Assembly (NCBI GenBank): GCA_009823505.1
Contig: VZQC01006589.1
Coordinates: 4,091,723 to 4,155,722, forward strand
Direction: 5' to 3'
DNA length: 64,000 bases
From: Rhizomys pruinosus
Taxonomy: Eukaryota; Chordata; Mammalia; Rodentia; Spalacidae
Shown: one piece after another, positions 12,701 through 25,323 of the stretch
How the letters are laid out: the number at the start of each line of letters is the position of its first letter
Position numbering within the stretch: position 1 is the first letter of the stretch
The notes under the pieces: generated by a model
Databases searched by the model: none
The model's input: the letters and a program-made list of their open reading frames with translations, nothing else
Told to the model about the DNA's origin: nothing
Translations under genes and position numbers: made by a program

Positions 12701-14385
12701 AATGGAACAAAACCGAAGATCCAAATCTGAGCACATACAATTTCAGCCATCTCATATTTGACAAGGGGGCCAAGAAGCCACAATGGAGAAAAGACAGCAT
12801 CTTCAGCAAGTGGTGTTGGCAAAACTGGATCACCACTTGTAGAAGAATGAAATTAAACCCCTACCTCTCACCCTGTACAAAAGTCAACTCCAGATGGATT
12901 AAAGACCTCAACGTGAAACCCCAAACTCTGAAGGTGATAGAAGAAAAAGTTGGCAGCAGACTACAAGACATAGGCATAGGAAAAGACTTCCTAAATCAGA
13001 CAGCAGCTGTGCAAGAATTAAGGTCGACAATTGACAAATGGGACCTCATTAAACTCAAAAGCTTCTGTACATCAAAAGAAACAATCAAGGAAGTGAAGAG
13101 AAATCCCACAGAGTGGGAGGAAACCTTCACTGCAGAAACATCTGACAAAGCATTGATTTCCAGAATATATAAACTATAAAAACAAAGAAGAAAGAAAACA
13201 AATGACCCACTCAATAGATGGAGCAAAGAGCTGAACAGAGACTTCACAAGTGAGGAATTAGAGATGGCTAAGAAACAACTTAAGAAGTGGGGGCCTGGAG
13301 AGAGTGCCGACCACTCTTACAGAGGACCCGGGTTCGATCCCCAGCACCCACATGGCGGCTGAGAACCGTCTGTAACTCCAATTCCAGAACTTCAGTTCCA
13401 GGGGAATCCGATGCCCTCTTCTGACCTCCGTGGCACGGGTGCACAGACCTACATGCAGACAGTACATTCATACACATAAAATAAATAAATTAAAAAAAAA
13501 AGTGTTCATCATCACTAATCATTAAGGAAATGCAAATCAAAGCCACTTTAAGATATCATCTTACTCCAATAAGACTGGCTAGGATCAAGAAAACAAATGA
13601 TACCAAGTGCTGGAGAGGTTGTGGGGAAAGGAGAACACTCATCCACTGCTGGTGAGAAGGTAAACTCATACAGCCACTAACTATGGAAAGCAGTGTGGAG
13701 AACCCTTGGAAGACTTGGAATGAACTTACCACCCAACCCAGCCATACCACTCCTAGGCATGTACCCCTAAGACTCACCCCACCGCAGAGATACATGCACG
13801 GCCATGTTTATTTCAGCTCTCTTCACAATAGCAAGGAGCTTGAACCAACCCACATGCCCCTCAACTGATGAGTGAATAGGGAAAATGTAGTACATCTACA
13901 CAATGGAGTTCTATGCAGCAGTACAGAAAGACGACATCATGAGCTTTGCAGGAAAATGGCTGGAGCTAGAGGACATCATGCTGAGTGAAGTAACACAGTC
14001 CCCGAAAAACAAACAATGAAGGTATCCCTCATCTGTGGATGCTAGTGTCAATTACCTAGTTTTAAGTATTTCTTGTGCACGGCCACTTGAGCTTTTGTCC
14101 AAGCAGTTGGGAGTGATGCATATTGGAAACAACAACAACAACAGAAAGGACTGATCAAAGAACTGACTGAAACAGTGAACTTCTGCTCAAAACAGTCAAC
14201 TTCTTCATGGAGAATATTGAGAAAGACTGAGAAAGAGATGAAAAACATGTTTGGCAGAATGCATGAGCTCTGGTGGGGTGGGACCATAGGGTGGGGGACA
14301 CAGGTCTAGATTTGATAATCTTGTACAGAATATATATTAAAAAAAATTAAAATTAAAATTAAAAAAAAAAAAAAAGAGAGAACTC
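9780..14385 (+). mobile_element. Dead LINE-1 element with B1 and B2 insertions
   Basis: The element begins with a 5' untranslated piece and a degenerate ORF1 start (homologous to 57,016-57,520 on the minus strand), then ORF1 coiled coil at about 10,460-10,860. ORF2 starts near 11,460 with the endonuclease segment (ITLNINGLNSPIKRHRL, LQETHL) and holds in-frame stops. After a 225-N gap comes the ORF2 C-terminal region ([22 protein letters not shown]), then the 3' untranslated region and an A-rich tail near 14,330-14,375. A minus-strand B1 (10,304-10,457) sits in ORF1 and a plus-strand B2 (13,290-13,500) in the 3' part. Stops, frameshifts and insertions make it incapable of transposition. It lies in KIF15 intron 4, antisense to the gene. 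Confidence 0.92.
12363..12587. other. Assembly gap (225 N)
   Basis: A run of 225 unknown bases lies inside L1 ORF2. The flanking ORF2 pieces come from the early domain (KAVLRGKF) and the late C-terminal region (SGGISIPDF type). In intact L1s these are separated by the whole reverse-transcriptase core, well over 1 kb, so the gap is probably undersized unless the copy is internally deleted. Confidence 0.95.
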
Positions 14386-14390
14386 TGAAA

Positions 14391-14640
14391 CAGCCATACA
14401 CAGTGGCACAAGCTTTTAATCCCAGCACTCAGGTGGCAGAGGCAGCTCTGTAAGGTCGAGGCTACCCTGTTCAAGTTCCAAACTAGCTAGGGTTATGGGG
14501 ATACCCTGTCTCAAAACAAACAAAAACAAACAAAACAACAACTAAAAAGAAACCATAAAACAATAAATCTCTGTTGTTTTAAGCACCAAGTTTGGGATGA
14601 TTTGTTGAAGTAGAAACAGTAACAATATAGGTACTATTGT
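14391..14640 (+). repeat. Old B1 and MLT1-like (MaLR) LTR 3' end
   Basis: A diverged plus-strand B1 occupies about 14,391-14,545. It is followed by 'ataaatctctgttgtttt' and 'aagcaccaagtttggg', which resemble the 3' end of MLT1-type MaLR LTRs (14,558-14,640). The fragment ends about 30 bp from KIF15 exon 4. Confidence 0.55.
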
Positions 14641-14667
14641 ACCTTTATACAGAGACAGTTAACTTAC

Positions 14668-14744
14668 TATGCAAAGATGGTCCCATTATAACCACTCATG
14701 CAGGACTCCACAATGCTTTTAGCCACCGTTGAGAATATAGACTC
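14668..14744 (-). CDS. KIF15: KIF15 exon 4 (motor domain)
   Basis: On the minus strand a TTTGTAG acceptor precedes GAGTCTATATTC and the exon ends TTTGCATA before a GTAAGT donor. It is 77 bp: 25 codons reading ESIFSTVAKSIVESCMSGYN, then GTIFA, plus two bases of a tyrosine codon completed by exon 5. This is the conserved kinesin segment leading to the P-loop (FAYGQTGSGKT). It is in phase 0 with exon 3. KIF15 is a plus-end-directed, tetrameric kinesin-12 that binds spindle microtubules with TPX2 and supports bipolar spindle maintenance alongside KIF11. The exon is clean, with consensus splice sites and no frame damage. Confidence 0.93.
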
Positions 14745-17700
14745 CTACAAATATAAGGACCGAAAATGTTAGCATCTTGGAAAAATAAAAATACTTATAA
14801 CCTAAATCTTATCATGCAATATTAATTGCTTAGACTTTTTTCTTTTTCATAATATATTTTATTGAATTTTTGTGCATTTCATACAATATGAATTGCTTAG
14901 AACAGTAACATGAAGATTGCATCTACTGCAGGAAAATGGCTAAACCCTGTAAGATGATAAAAATGTAGATGCAGAGGGTGCCAGTGGAGAAGGGAGTAGA
15001 AAGCTGATTGAAATTGATAGAGGCTGGGCATGGTGGCGAACACCTATAATCCCAGCAGAGGAGGCAGAGGCAGGTGGATCTCTCTGAGTTCAAGGCCAGC
15101 CTGGTCTACAGAGTGAGTTCCAGGACAGCTGGGGCTACAGGGAGATCCTGTCTCAAAAATGCCACAAAAAAAAAAAAGACTGATTGAGATGTTATGTTTG
15201 AAATACACGAAAATTCAATAAAAGTTATGCAAAAAATGTAGATGCAATTAGGTCCATTAATCTCCTATACAACTATAGATTTAAATTTTTTTTTATTAAT
15301 TTTATTTATTTCTGTATGTGTATGAATGTACTGCCTGCATGCAAGTTTGTGCACCCATGTCGTGCAATGCTGCGGAGTTCAGAAGAGGGTCTCGGACTCC
15401 CCTGGAACTGGAGTTCTCCTGGAATTGGAGTTTCAGACGGTTCTCGGCCGCCATGTGGGTGCTGGGGATCGAACCCGGTTCCTCTGTAAGAGCAGTCGGC
15501 GCTCTTAACCGCTAGGCCAGATCTCCAGCCCCACAACTATAGATTTAAAGTACATATCTGTGCTGGGCATGGTGGCGCACGCCTTTAATCCCAGCACTCG
15601 GGAGGCAGAGGCAGGTGGATCTTTGTGAGTTCAAAGCCAGCCTGGTCTACAGAGTGAGTTCCAGGACAGCTGAGGCTACAGGGAGATCCTGTCTCGAAAA
15701 GACAAATAAAATAAATAATAAATAAATAAATAAATAAATAAATAAATGTACATATCTATTGCTTTGAAGCAACTTGACCCAGGGATATGTCAGAAACCCA
15801 ATAACATGGGAGTATTTGAGAAAGCTAGTGTCAGCTTGATTGCTTTAATCACATCAATTTCTAAAAGGTATCTTTTTTTTACTATTTCTTAAAGTATTTA
15901 CTGTTTACAAATTAACTTCCAAAGCATGTGCCCATGTGAATGGGAAAAGGAGCAAAGGACCCCTTTGCCATTCCTCAGGTTGGCCACCTTAGTTTTTGGT
16001 TTCGTTTTGTTCTTCTGAGACAAGTTCTCTTGCCAGCCTGAAACTCACCAAGCAGGCAAGGCTCGCTGACCAGTGAGTCCCAGGGACCCACCTGGACCTC
16101 CCTTTCCAGTGCGAGGATTACAAATTTATGCCAGCAGACCCAGATCTGTTTACATGGGTCCTGGGGATCAAGCTCAGGTCCTTGGCACTTTATTGACTCA
16201 GTTACCTCAACAGCTATTTCAATTTTTTTAGAAAGATTTTTTTTTAGTTATGTGTATATGTATATGCCCACATGTGGGTTTGTGCACCTCAAGGCAGTGC
16301 TGCAGTTACAGGTTGCTATGAGCTGCCCAACATAGGTGATGGCAGCTGGACTCAGGTCCTCTGGAAGAGCAGCCTGAGTTCATAACTACCGAGCCATCTC
16401 TCCAGCCCCTTATTTCAATTTTTTAATAAAAAAATTATCTTCTCTGTCATTTGTATTAGGGCAAAAAAAAAATTATCTTAAAAAAATGCAGAGCAAGGCT
16501 TGGTGGGGTGGCAGATGCCTTTAATCCCAGCACTCAGGAGGCAGAGGCAGGCAGATCTCTGTGAGTTCAAGGACAGCCTGGTCTATTCAGTGAGTTCAAA
16601 GACCTGTGAGGGGCTGCAGTGTGGCTCCATCAGCAGAGCGCTTGCCTAGAACACACAGAGCCCTGCACTCAATCCCTAGCACCACCTACCCTGGGCATGC
16701 TGGTAGATGCCTATAGCCCCCACTTGGGAGGTACAGGTCATCTTTGGCTACATAATGAGCTCCCAGCCAGCCTGAGAAATAAGGCTCTATCTCAAAACAA
16801 ACAAAGCAAAACAAAAAAACAGGGCCAGGCATAGTGATATATGCCTTTAATCTCAGCACTAGGGAGGAGAGGCAGTAAGATCCAGGTCAGCCTGGTCTAC
16901 AGATGATCCTGGCCTCCTGGGATTACTAAAGAGACAAAACACTTGGTGCTGGAGAGTTGGCTCAGTGACCAAGAGCTAATTCCAGAGGAATCCAATACCC
17001 TCTCTGACCTCCACAGGCATTGAATAACACAGGTACACTCTCATACTTGCAGGAAATATACTCAGACACATAAAATAAAAATAAATTTTAAAAAATTGTC
17101 TTTTTGAGACAGAGCCCCCCTGTAGCCCCAGCTGGCCTAAAACTCACAAAGATCTGCCTGTCTCTGCCTCCCAAGTACTGAGATTAAAGGCATACACCAC
17201 CACCCTCAGCCAAATAAAATATTTTTTTTAAAGTCCAAAACAAAACAAAACAAAAAAACCCTGTGATGTCCAATATAGTAGCCATTAGCTACATGCAATT
17301 ACTTAAATGAACTACATAAAACTTAGTTTATACAACTAATTACCCTTTTCAAATGGTCAAGATCCGTGTGTGGTAATATATCTGAGCCAAAAATTTTTTA
17401 ATTTTAATTTCCATTAATTTAAACTTAAATCACCATGTAGCTAGAAGTTACTATAACAGATCAAATACTATTTCCATTACTAGAGGAAGTTCTTTTATAC
17501 AGTGATGTTAGATCTTTTTTTTTTATTATTTTTATGTGTATGAGTATACTGTCTGCATGTAGGTTGGTGCACCTGTGTCGTGCAATGCCGTGGAGGTCAG
17601 AAGAGGGTGTTGGCTTCCCCTGGAACTGGAGTTAAAGATGGTTCTTAGCCACCATGTGGGTGCTGGGAATCAAACCTGGGTCCTCTGCAAGAGCAGTCGG

Positions 17701-18673
17701 TGCTCTTAACCGCTGAGCCATCTCTCCAGCCCGTGATGTTAGATCTTAATTAAATTTGCCTTATTTACAAAAGCTGCTACTGACATCATAATCATCTTTT
17801 CTGATTGCATATCTGGTGAGTAGACATGCACACATTCTACAGCGCATATGTGGAGGTCGGAGAACAACTCTGTGAAGCTGGTTCTCTTCTACCTTTACGT
17901 GAGTTCTGGGGATCAAACTCAAGCAGTGAGACTTGTGCAGAAAGAGCTTTTACCCACTAAGCCACCTTGCTGGCCCGTACTCATCTTAAATCCTTATATC
18001 AGCAGGTCAACTGTACTAATTATTTAAGTGGCTCTGAAATCTTAATTAACTTCCATCAGTGTGTGTAAAATAAACATAAAGCAGGGTTTGTGCTATTCTA
18101 GGACCAAATAGGAATAAAGACCACCTAATAAAATTACATTTGAAATATTCATGGAATGTTTCAGCTTCCTAATCTGAAATCTACCAAACTAAAAAAGAGA
18201 CCAGAAAGCTGGGCATGGTGGACATGCCTCAATCCCAGCACTCAGGAGGCAGAGGCAGGTGGAACTCTGTGAGTTCAAGGCCAGCTGGGGCTACAGGGAA
18301 AGACTGTCTCAGAAAGACCAAAAATTAATTAACTAATTAAAAGAGACCAGACTTGGGGCTGGAGAGATGGCTCAGCAGTTAAGAGCACCGACTGCTCTTG
18401 CAGAGGACCCAGGTTCGATTTCCAACACCTACATAGCGGCTAAGAACCATCTTTAACTCCAGTTCCAGGGGAATCCGACACCCTGTTCTGACCTCTGCAG
18501 CACTGCATGACACCAGTGCACCTACCTACACGCAGACAGTACACTCATACACATAAAATAATAAATTAAAAAAAGAAAGAAAAAATTTTAAAAAAAGAGA
18601 CCAGAATTGAATCCTAACAAATGAAGCCTTATATACTTCAAACGAACAAGGTTAAATTTCCAACGATCACTAC
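14745..18673. repeat. KIF15 intron 3 with dense B1/B2 SINEs
   Basis: Recognisable copies: B1 (+) 15,021-15,178; B2 (-) 15,285-15,535; B1 (+) 15,560-15,745 with an AAAT-repeat tail; old B1-like (-) 15,995-16,150; B2 (-) 16,230-16,410; B1 (+) 16,490-16,600; ID/B4-like SINE (+) 16,610-16,815; B1 (+) 16,820-16,935; B2 (+) 16,945-17,090; B1 (-) 17,095-17,215; B2 (-) 17,515-17,735; B3-like (-) 17,790-17,975; B1 (+) 18,200-18,335; B2 (+) 18,355-18,600. Single-copy gaps (17,220-17,510, 17,975-18,195) show no coding signal. Confidence 0.8.
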
Positions 18674-18857
18674 CTGAGTCGTGTCCATGTCAGCAACATA
18701 ATCAAACACAAAGGTCTTGGGCTCTGGGTTAGAGTGCAGCCGTAGAGTGTTGCGGGAGAGCACAGATAAGCATAAGCTGTGCTCTCCATCCACTGATCTA
18801 GCGCCTTCTGCAGGAGGGCGAATCCGCACAAAAACTTTGATAGCGTCACCTTCATTA
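18674..18857 (-). CDS. KIF15: KIF15 exon 3 (start of motor domain)
   Basis: On the minus strand a TCTTTAG acceptor precedes TAATGAAGG, and CAG before GTAGTG forms the donor. The exon is 184 bp, starts in phase 2 and ends on a codon boundary (codon 82). It encodes NEGDAIKVFVRIRPP, the first beta strand of the kinesin motor with the RxRP nucleotide-binding motif. It then runs through a serine/leucine-rich stretch to SNPEPKTFVFDYVADMDTTQ, the family's FxFDxVxxxxxTQ signature. The sequence is very close to mammalian KIF15. No frameshift is present. It joins exon 2 (43 bp) and exon 4 (77 bp) in frame. Confidence 0.96.
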
Positions 18858-19560
18858 CTAAAGACCAAAAAAAAAAAAGGAAAAATAGAAATCATAGGTA
18901 AATTTATTAGAAAAAGAAACTAAAAAAGTAAAAAAAAAAAATCTGCGTCTCAAATTTCCTGTGACACTTCTATATTGACAGTTTCCTCAACAAGTCCAAG
19001 TCCTAGATCTACCCTCTGAAATATCTCTATTAAAGCTTTGACAACTCACACTCTTTACAAATGTATTTTCTAATAGGCACCTTCATTAACCTTTACTGCA
19101 GATAAAAATCAAAGGCAGTCCATTTCAAGGAGCTCTACACACTGTCTCTCATTTCCCTCTTACTACTAATGATAAAGTAAGTTATTCCAAGGGGATCTTA
19201 TGCAATTCAATCCATATTCTATCCTGGGAATGAGGAGGGTACGAGGAGGTATACAGTTCTCCCATACTTCCAGCTAGTTGAGGACAAGCTGAAAGTGTGA
19301 AACAAATGTCTCTTACCACACTAAATAGTTAACTTAGGGCCGGGTGTGGTGGTGCACACCTTTAATCCTAGCACTCAGGGAGGCAGAGGCAGGTGGATCT
19401 TTGTGAATTCAAGGCCAGCCTGGTCTACAGAGTGCGTTCCAGAACAGCTGAGGCTACAGGGAGACCCTGTCTCAAAAAGAAAAAAAAAAAAAAAAAAAGT
19501 TAACTTAGAAATATGATATCACTAATTATTTCGTGAACATTAGCGAGAACTTTTTCTTAC
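18858..19560. repeat. KIF15 intron 2 with one B1
   Basis: About 700 bp of intron. A plus-strand B1 with a long A-tail lies at about 19,335-19,495. The rest, including 18,960-19,330, is single-copy with no coding signal. The left end of the large inverted repeat lies in this intron, near 19,015. Confidence 0.85.
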
Positions 19561-19603
19561 CTTGACTGGTCAGAATGAGAATTTGTCACACTTCGTAACT
19601 CAG
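19561..19603 (-). CDS. KIF15: KIF15 exon 2
   Basis: This 43-bp exon has a CCTAG acceptor before CTGAGTTACG and CAGTCAAG before a GTAAGA donor. It completes the split threonine codon from exon 1 and encodes TELRSVTNSHSDQS, the short serine-rich N-terminal extension that precedes the KIF15 motor. Splice phase matches exons 1 and 3 exactly. An identical copy lies on the plus strand at 31,145-31,187 in the fold-back arm. This minus-strand copy is the one collinear with exons 1, 3 and 4. Confidence 0.95.
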
Positions 19604-20367
19604 CTAGGAAAAAAAAAAAAAGGAAAAAAAGATAAGTGATAAGGACAAAAACTAAAAAGGAAAAACTCTCTTACTTCTACCACCAGACCACAACTACTTA
19701 GAGCTTGACCCCTTGTCATTTATGGTACCTTACACAGACATCTGGGGCCTAACTCATAATGGCTCATGGTACCTGAACAAAAGGCCAGTCTCAAAAACAA
19801 CTCATACTTAAATTTACTAGTTAGCCAGACAATGCAATCCCTGCTTATGGATGGAGCTCACACAAATGGCTCACAAGAGCAAGTAAACACTGTCCTTCAT
19901 GATCCCCTACCCACCCCCAAAATTATAAAAGACTTCTACCCTTTCAGCCTTGGTTCCCTCTTAGAAACTGGTCCAGGGAACTAACCTGCTATCTCTTTTT
20001 CTTTTTTCTTTTTTTTTATTCCCTATATGTCTTTTTGTGCCCTTGGTAAACTCTTTATCACCTGAATCACCTTCCTTCCCTCTGCCATTTTGTATCTCAA
20101 GATCATTAAAAGTGATTATAACTAAGCTGGGCGTGGTGGCGCAAGCCTTTAATCCTAGCACTTGGGAGGCAGAGGCAGGCGGATCTTTGTGAGTTCAAGG
20201 CCAGCCTGGTCTACAGAGTGAGTTCCAGGACAGCTGGGGCTATAGGGAGACCCTGTCTCAAAAAGACCAAAAATAAATAAATAAGACTTTAAAAGTTTTT
20301 TTAAAAAGTGATTATAACTGCATTATGCAGCAAGTACAAAGTTCTAGGTGTCCAGCATTTACATTAT

Positions 20368-20590
20368 GGAAACCTGTTCGCCAGTTGCTAGCACTCCCCT
20401 TACCTTCCTTGGATCTCTTACATCCAACAGTAGTTACTATGGAAACCTGTTAGTCAGTTGCTAGCACTCCCCTTACCTTCCTTGGATCTCTTACATCCAC
20501 AGTAGTTACTATGGAAACCTGTTCCTCAGTTGCTAGCACTCCCCTTACCTTCCTTGGATCTCTTACATCCATAGTAGTTACTGGAGACCT
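20368..20590. repeat. Minisatellite, about 73 bp x 3
   Basis: Three tandem near-identical units share 'gttgctagcactcccctta' and 'ccttggatctcttacatcc', differing by a few bases (ttcgcc, ttagtc and ttcctc after 'cctg'). They lie in KIF15 intron 1. The noisy arm carries the same array inverted at about 30,130-30,350, so the copy number is supported by both assembly sources. Confidence 0.9.
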
Positions 20591-22272
20591 TTGCCTCAAT
20601 CTTCCTCCCCATCCTATCCCAGCCCACTGTTAGTAACCATGTTCAATCACCTGAATTTAAATGCCAGGACTAGGGCTGGAGAGATGGCCTAGCGGTTAAG
20701 AGCACTGACTGCTTTTGCAGAGGACCTGGGTTCAATCCCCAGCACCCACATGGCGGCTAAGAACTGTCTGTAACTCCAATTCCAGGAGAACTCCAGTTCC
20801 AGGGGAATCTGAGACCCTCTTCTGACCTCCACGGCATTGCACGACACGAGTGCACAAATCTACATGCAGACAGTACACTCATACACATACGAAAATAAAT
20901 AAAATAAAATAAAAAAATGAAATGCTAGGACTGATGATTCCCAAATACAAGCCTCCTCCCTGGATTGTTCTTCTGAGCCCCAGGCTCTTAGGTCTAATTA
21001 CCAACTTGATAATCTACACTTAGATGTTCAGTAAGCAATGTCTCAAATTTAATGTGTCCAAACCTGAGCTCCCTCCACTATCCCCAAAGTGCTTTTGTAA
21101 CCATGGTCTCATGCTGAGAGAATGGGTTGAAGCTGCAGAATGGAGGTGCTTTAAATCCGAAAGAGAGACACCTAGCAGGGTGTGGTGGTGCACGCCTTTG
21201 ATCCTAACACTTGGGAGGCAGAGGCATTGGATCTTTGTGAGTTCAAGGCCAGCCTGGTCTACAGAGTGAATTCCAGGACAGCTGGGGCTACAGGGAGACC
21301 CTGTTTCGAAAAGACCAAAAAAAAAAAAAAAAGAGACACCTGTGTCCTCTGCTCTTCCAGAATGGAGACAATTTGCTGCAAGTGGGAAGGTGAACAATAG
21401 AGGCAATCTGAGGTTCAGTCTACCCACCTAGGAAAGGACCCATTACACTGTCTCACACTCTACATGTCTTCTGACCTTGGTGTCATGTTTGTCATAAATT
21501 TCAACACTGCCAAAGGCGCAATAGGGAGGAAATTAGGGTCCACTTTATAACATCTATCTTGGCCAAGCTGTAAATAAATCGAATTTCCTTTACTAATTTG
21601 TTCCCTAGTTCCTTTTGGAAGGTGGGAAACTGAGATAGCAGCAGGCATGGATCAAAGTGTCCAGTAGCATAGCTTCATCTCAGCAAATGACAATTCCATC
21701 TTTCTAGTTTCTCAGGTCCCCAAATCATAAAGTCCTCCCTTACTCTGTAACCATCTCGGCAGAAGAGAAGATATTTTAAATGCTTATGCTGTCAGATTAT
21801 TGAAACAGTGGACTCCCCTCCCCACAAATAAAAAATTCTCTAAGAGAAATGCTGGGGAAAGGGAAAGGCTGAAGCCCTGATGCCAGCCAGAGGAGCTTGT
21901 CTCCCAGGAAGACTGCAGAACCGAACCTGTCAGAACACCTTGCAGGGCAGAATGGAGTCCAGTTGATGATGGGTCAATGAGGAGCAGCTCTTACACTCTA
22001 CCCCAGCCTGGTCTACAGAGCGAGCTCCAGGACAGTTTGGACTGAAAGGGACCCTGTCTCAAAAAGACCAAACACAAACAAACAAAACCCCACTAAATTT
22101 AAAGGGGCTGGAAAGATGACTCAGTGGTTAACAGCACTGGCTGCTCTCAAAAGAGGACCCAGATTCCATTCAGCTCCAGTTCCAGGGGATCTAACACCCT
22201 TTGTGGGCACTGCACAATGCAGGTACACTTACATACATTCAAGCAATACACTCATACACAAATTAAAAAATA

Positions 22273-23023
22273 AATGCAAGACAACAAATAACTGTAAAGC
22301 TAAATCTTAATATAAGAAGTAAAACCCAGGGCTGGAGAGATGGCCTAGCGGTTAAGAGCACCGACTGCTCTTGCAGAGGACCTGGGTTCAATGCCCAGCA
22401 CCCACATGGCAGCTGAGAACTGTCTTTAACTCCAGTTCCAGGGGAATCCGACACCCTCTTCTGACCTCCGCAGCACTGAACAACACGGGTGTACAAACCT
22501 ACATGCAGACAGTATATTCATACACATACAAAAATAAATAAAATAAAAAAAAAAGCAAAACCCATTATATGTTCCTATGTTCTTATGTTCTGTCCCTTGA
22601 CCCCATGCTTGGCATGTAGGGTAAATAACAGGGCCTGCCATGACTATAAACAGTACTATTTGGTGGTGCATGCTAATCCTAGCACTCAGGAGGCAGAGGC
22701 AGGTGGATCTTCATGAGTTCAAGGCCAGCCTACTCTACAGAGTGAGTTCCAGCCCAGCTGGGGCTACAGGGAGACCCTGTCTGGAAAAGACAAAAAAAAT
22801 AGTACTATTTTCTCATCTTTGGAAAAACAGCAAATATTTCTATTTACAGACTTGTTTACAAGGTGCAGAGGATATTTTACAGGGTTTTGCACAGGGTCAA
22901 CCTCTTCCTCCAGAGAAGCTGGATTTGAAGGTCTCAACGTGACTCATCAGTCCTGACGTTCTTCTTGAAGCAGATTTTCAGTTAAAGGTGCTGCCAGTGG
23001 TTCTTCGTGGAGAGCTGGTTCTN
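22273..23023. other. Segment present only in the clean arm; probable misplaced chunk ending in N
   Basis: The two palindrome arms diverge here. The clean arm continues past a B2 A-rich tail (near 22,262-22,275) into a B2, a B1 and unique DNA. It ends at a single N (23,023) followed by an A/G-run and 'tctgctgc'. The noisy arm has different content at the equivalent place (27,640-28,436). The A-run after the N is the tail of a B1 whose body exists only in the noisy arm, so the clean arm has lost that B1. Confidence 0.65.
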
Positions 23024-25323
23024 AAAAAAAAAAGAAAAAAAAAATCTGCTGCAAAACTGTGGAATAAAGCCAGTTATAACCTTGTGTGGGTTATTAAAGC
23101 CTCCTGCTTCCTTTACTCCACTAGCCCCACCTATCATCATGTCATCCTGGCAGGGATGTGTGAACTCCCTGATCTAAGGAGGCAGAGACAGGACTAAAAG
23201 ACACCCTGGGCTACATAGTGAGCTCTGTCTCAAAAAGAAAAAGAAAACCTTACTTTGACCTCCAAGGGTACTAAATGACACAGGTGCACTTATACATATG
23301 CAGGCAATACACTCAAACACATAAAAAAATAAGTTAAATAAAACAAGTAGCTTGAGAGATGGCTCAGCAGTTAAGAACACTGTATGCTTTTGCAGAGGAC
23401 CAGAGTTCAATTCCTAGCACCTACATGGCAGCTAACAACTGTCCATAACTCCAGTTCCAGAGGAATCTGTTGCCCTCTTCTGACATCTCCAGGCATTGTA
23501 TGACCCAGATGCACTTACATGCAGGCAATACACTCATACACATAAATTAAAAATAATAAATAAGCTGGGCATGGTGGCACATGCCTTTAATCCCAGCACT
23601 AAGGAGGCAGAGGCAGGTGGATGTCTGTGAGTTCCAGGCCAGCCTGGTCTATACGATGAGTTCCAGGCCAGCTGGGGCTACAGGGAGACCCTGTCTCAAA
23701 AACACCCAAACACCCCCCCCCAAAAAAAACTAAAATACAGATGGATATTAGAAAACAGTACTATATCAGTGCAAAGTTTCCTGATTTTGATAACTGCATT
23801 ACAATTATGTAAGACAATGCACTTAAGACATTACACTAAGGTAATCAGAAGTAAAAATACACGATGTTTCTAATTTACTTCCAAATGGTTCATAAAAAAG
23901 TAGGTACATAAAGAAGGACTGGAGAGATGAGCAAATAAACATTAAATAATATGTAACAGTACGTAATATATAATCTTTACAGCAAATGAGGCAAAATTAA
24001 AAGGGCTAATATAGATGATAGTCTACAAGAATTCCTAGTTCTATTCTCCAGTTTGTCTTGAAGTTTAAATTACAAGAAAATACAAAAACTCAAAAATAAA
24101 GTTTGTGTATCACAGAAAGTTGTTCCTCTAATCAAAACCTTGCACTCAAAAGGCTGGGGCAGGAGGATCATAAGCTTGAAGCCAGCTTGGGCTACACAGT
24201 AAGGGCCTGTCTCAACGAACCAAACCAAACCAACCTGGTAGTAGCTTTCCATCTCATGCAAAGTAGAAAGCAAAGAGCTTACAATCGCCCCTATAATCTG
24301 ACTTATTCTAGTGCCATCACGTAGTCTGCCCCCACCTCCACAACTCAGTCTCTACTAAGCTCCTTATTCCATGCCAGCCAACTGGCTCCTGCTATTCCTC
24401 AGACATGTCCCATCTTAGTACTTTTACACTGGCTATGATATCTGCTTACAATGTTTCCTCAATTTATGTGTTTTCTCAAATATAGCCTTTAAATTTTTTA
24501 CTATATTTGTGTGTGTGTGTGTGTATGTGCGTGCGCATCAAAAGACAACCTGCAGAGTTGGTTCTCTCCTTCTACCATGTGGGTTCAGGGGACTTAACTT
24601 ACCTTTTTCTGATGAGCCCTCAAATATAACCATTGGGCTCTCAAATATGACCACACACTATGGAACTACATATAAACATCCTTTGGTAGCAACAGATTAG
24701 CTCTAAGACCCAGGATCCCCAAATCCCCCGATGTTAAAGCCCCTTATATAAAATGGTGTGGTTAAGCCGGGTGTGGTGGTGCTCACCTTTAATCCTAGCA
24801 CTCTGGGAGGCAGAGGCAGGCGGATCTTTGTGAGTTTAAGGCCAGCCTGGTCTACAGAGGGAGTTCCAGGACAGCTGCGGCTACAAGGAGACGCTGTCTC
24901 AAAAATATCAAAAATAAATAAATAAATAAATAAACAAACAAGCAAAATGGTGTGGTCACTGCACACAAGCTATTCACATCCTCTTGTACAAGATTAATGA
25001 AGCAACCCACCAGAAAACAATTACATCTGACAGAGAGCCAGAAACATTAACATTATCAAAAAGGTCAAATTTTACAATTACCTCTAGCATCTCCTCATTC
25101 CATTCTCAGAATCTTATAACCAGCCATAAACATGGGACTCATAGAGTTGAAGAACTGGAGAGATGGTTAAAAGTGTGTACTACTGCTGGGCATGGTGGCG
25201 CACGCCTTTAATCCGAGCACTTGGGAGGCAGAGGCAGGCAGATCTTTGTGAGTTCAAGGCCAGCCTGGTCTACAGAGGGAGTTCCAGGACAGCTGGGGCT
25301 ACAGAGAGACCCTGTCTCGAAAA

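Noticed and set aside
12325..13179. 284-residue open frame
   Set aside because: It runs through 225 unknown bases and is L1 ORF2 C-terminal sequence.
20368..20590. CRISPR-like array
   Set aside because: A tandem 73-bp minisatellite without spacers in a mammalian intron.
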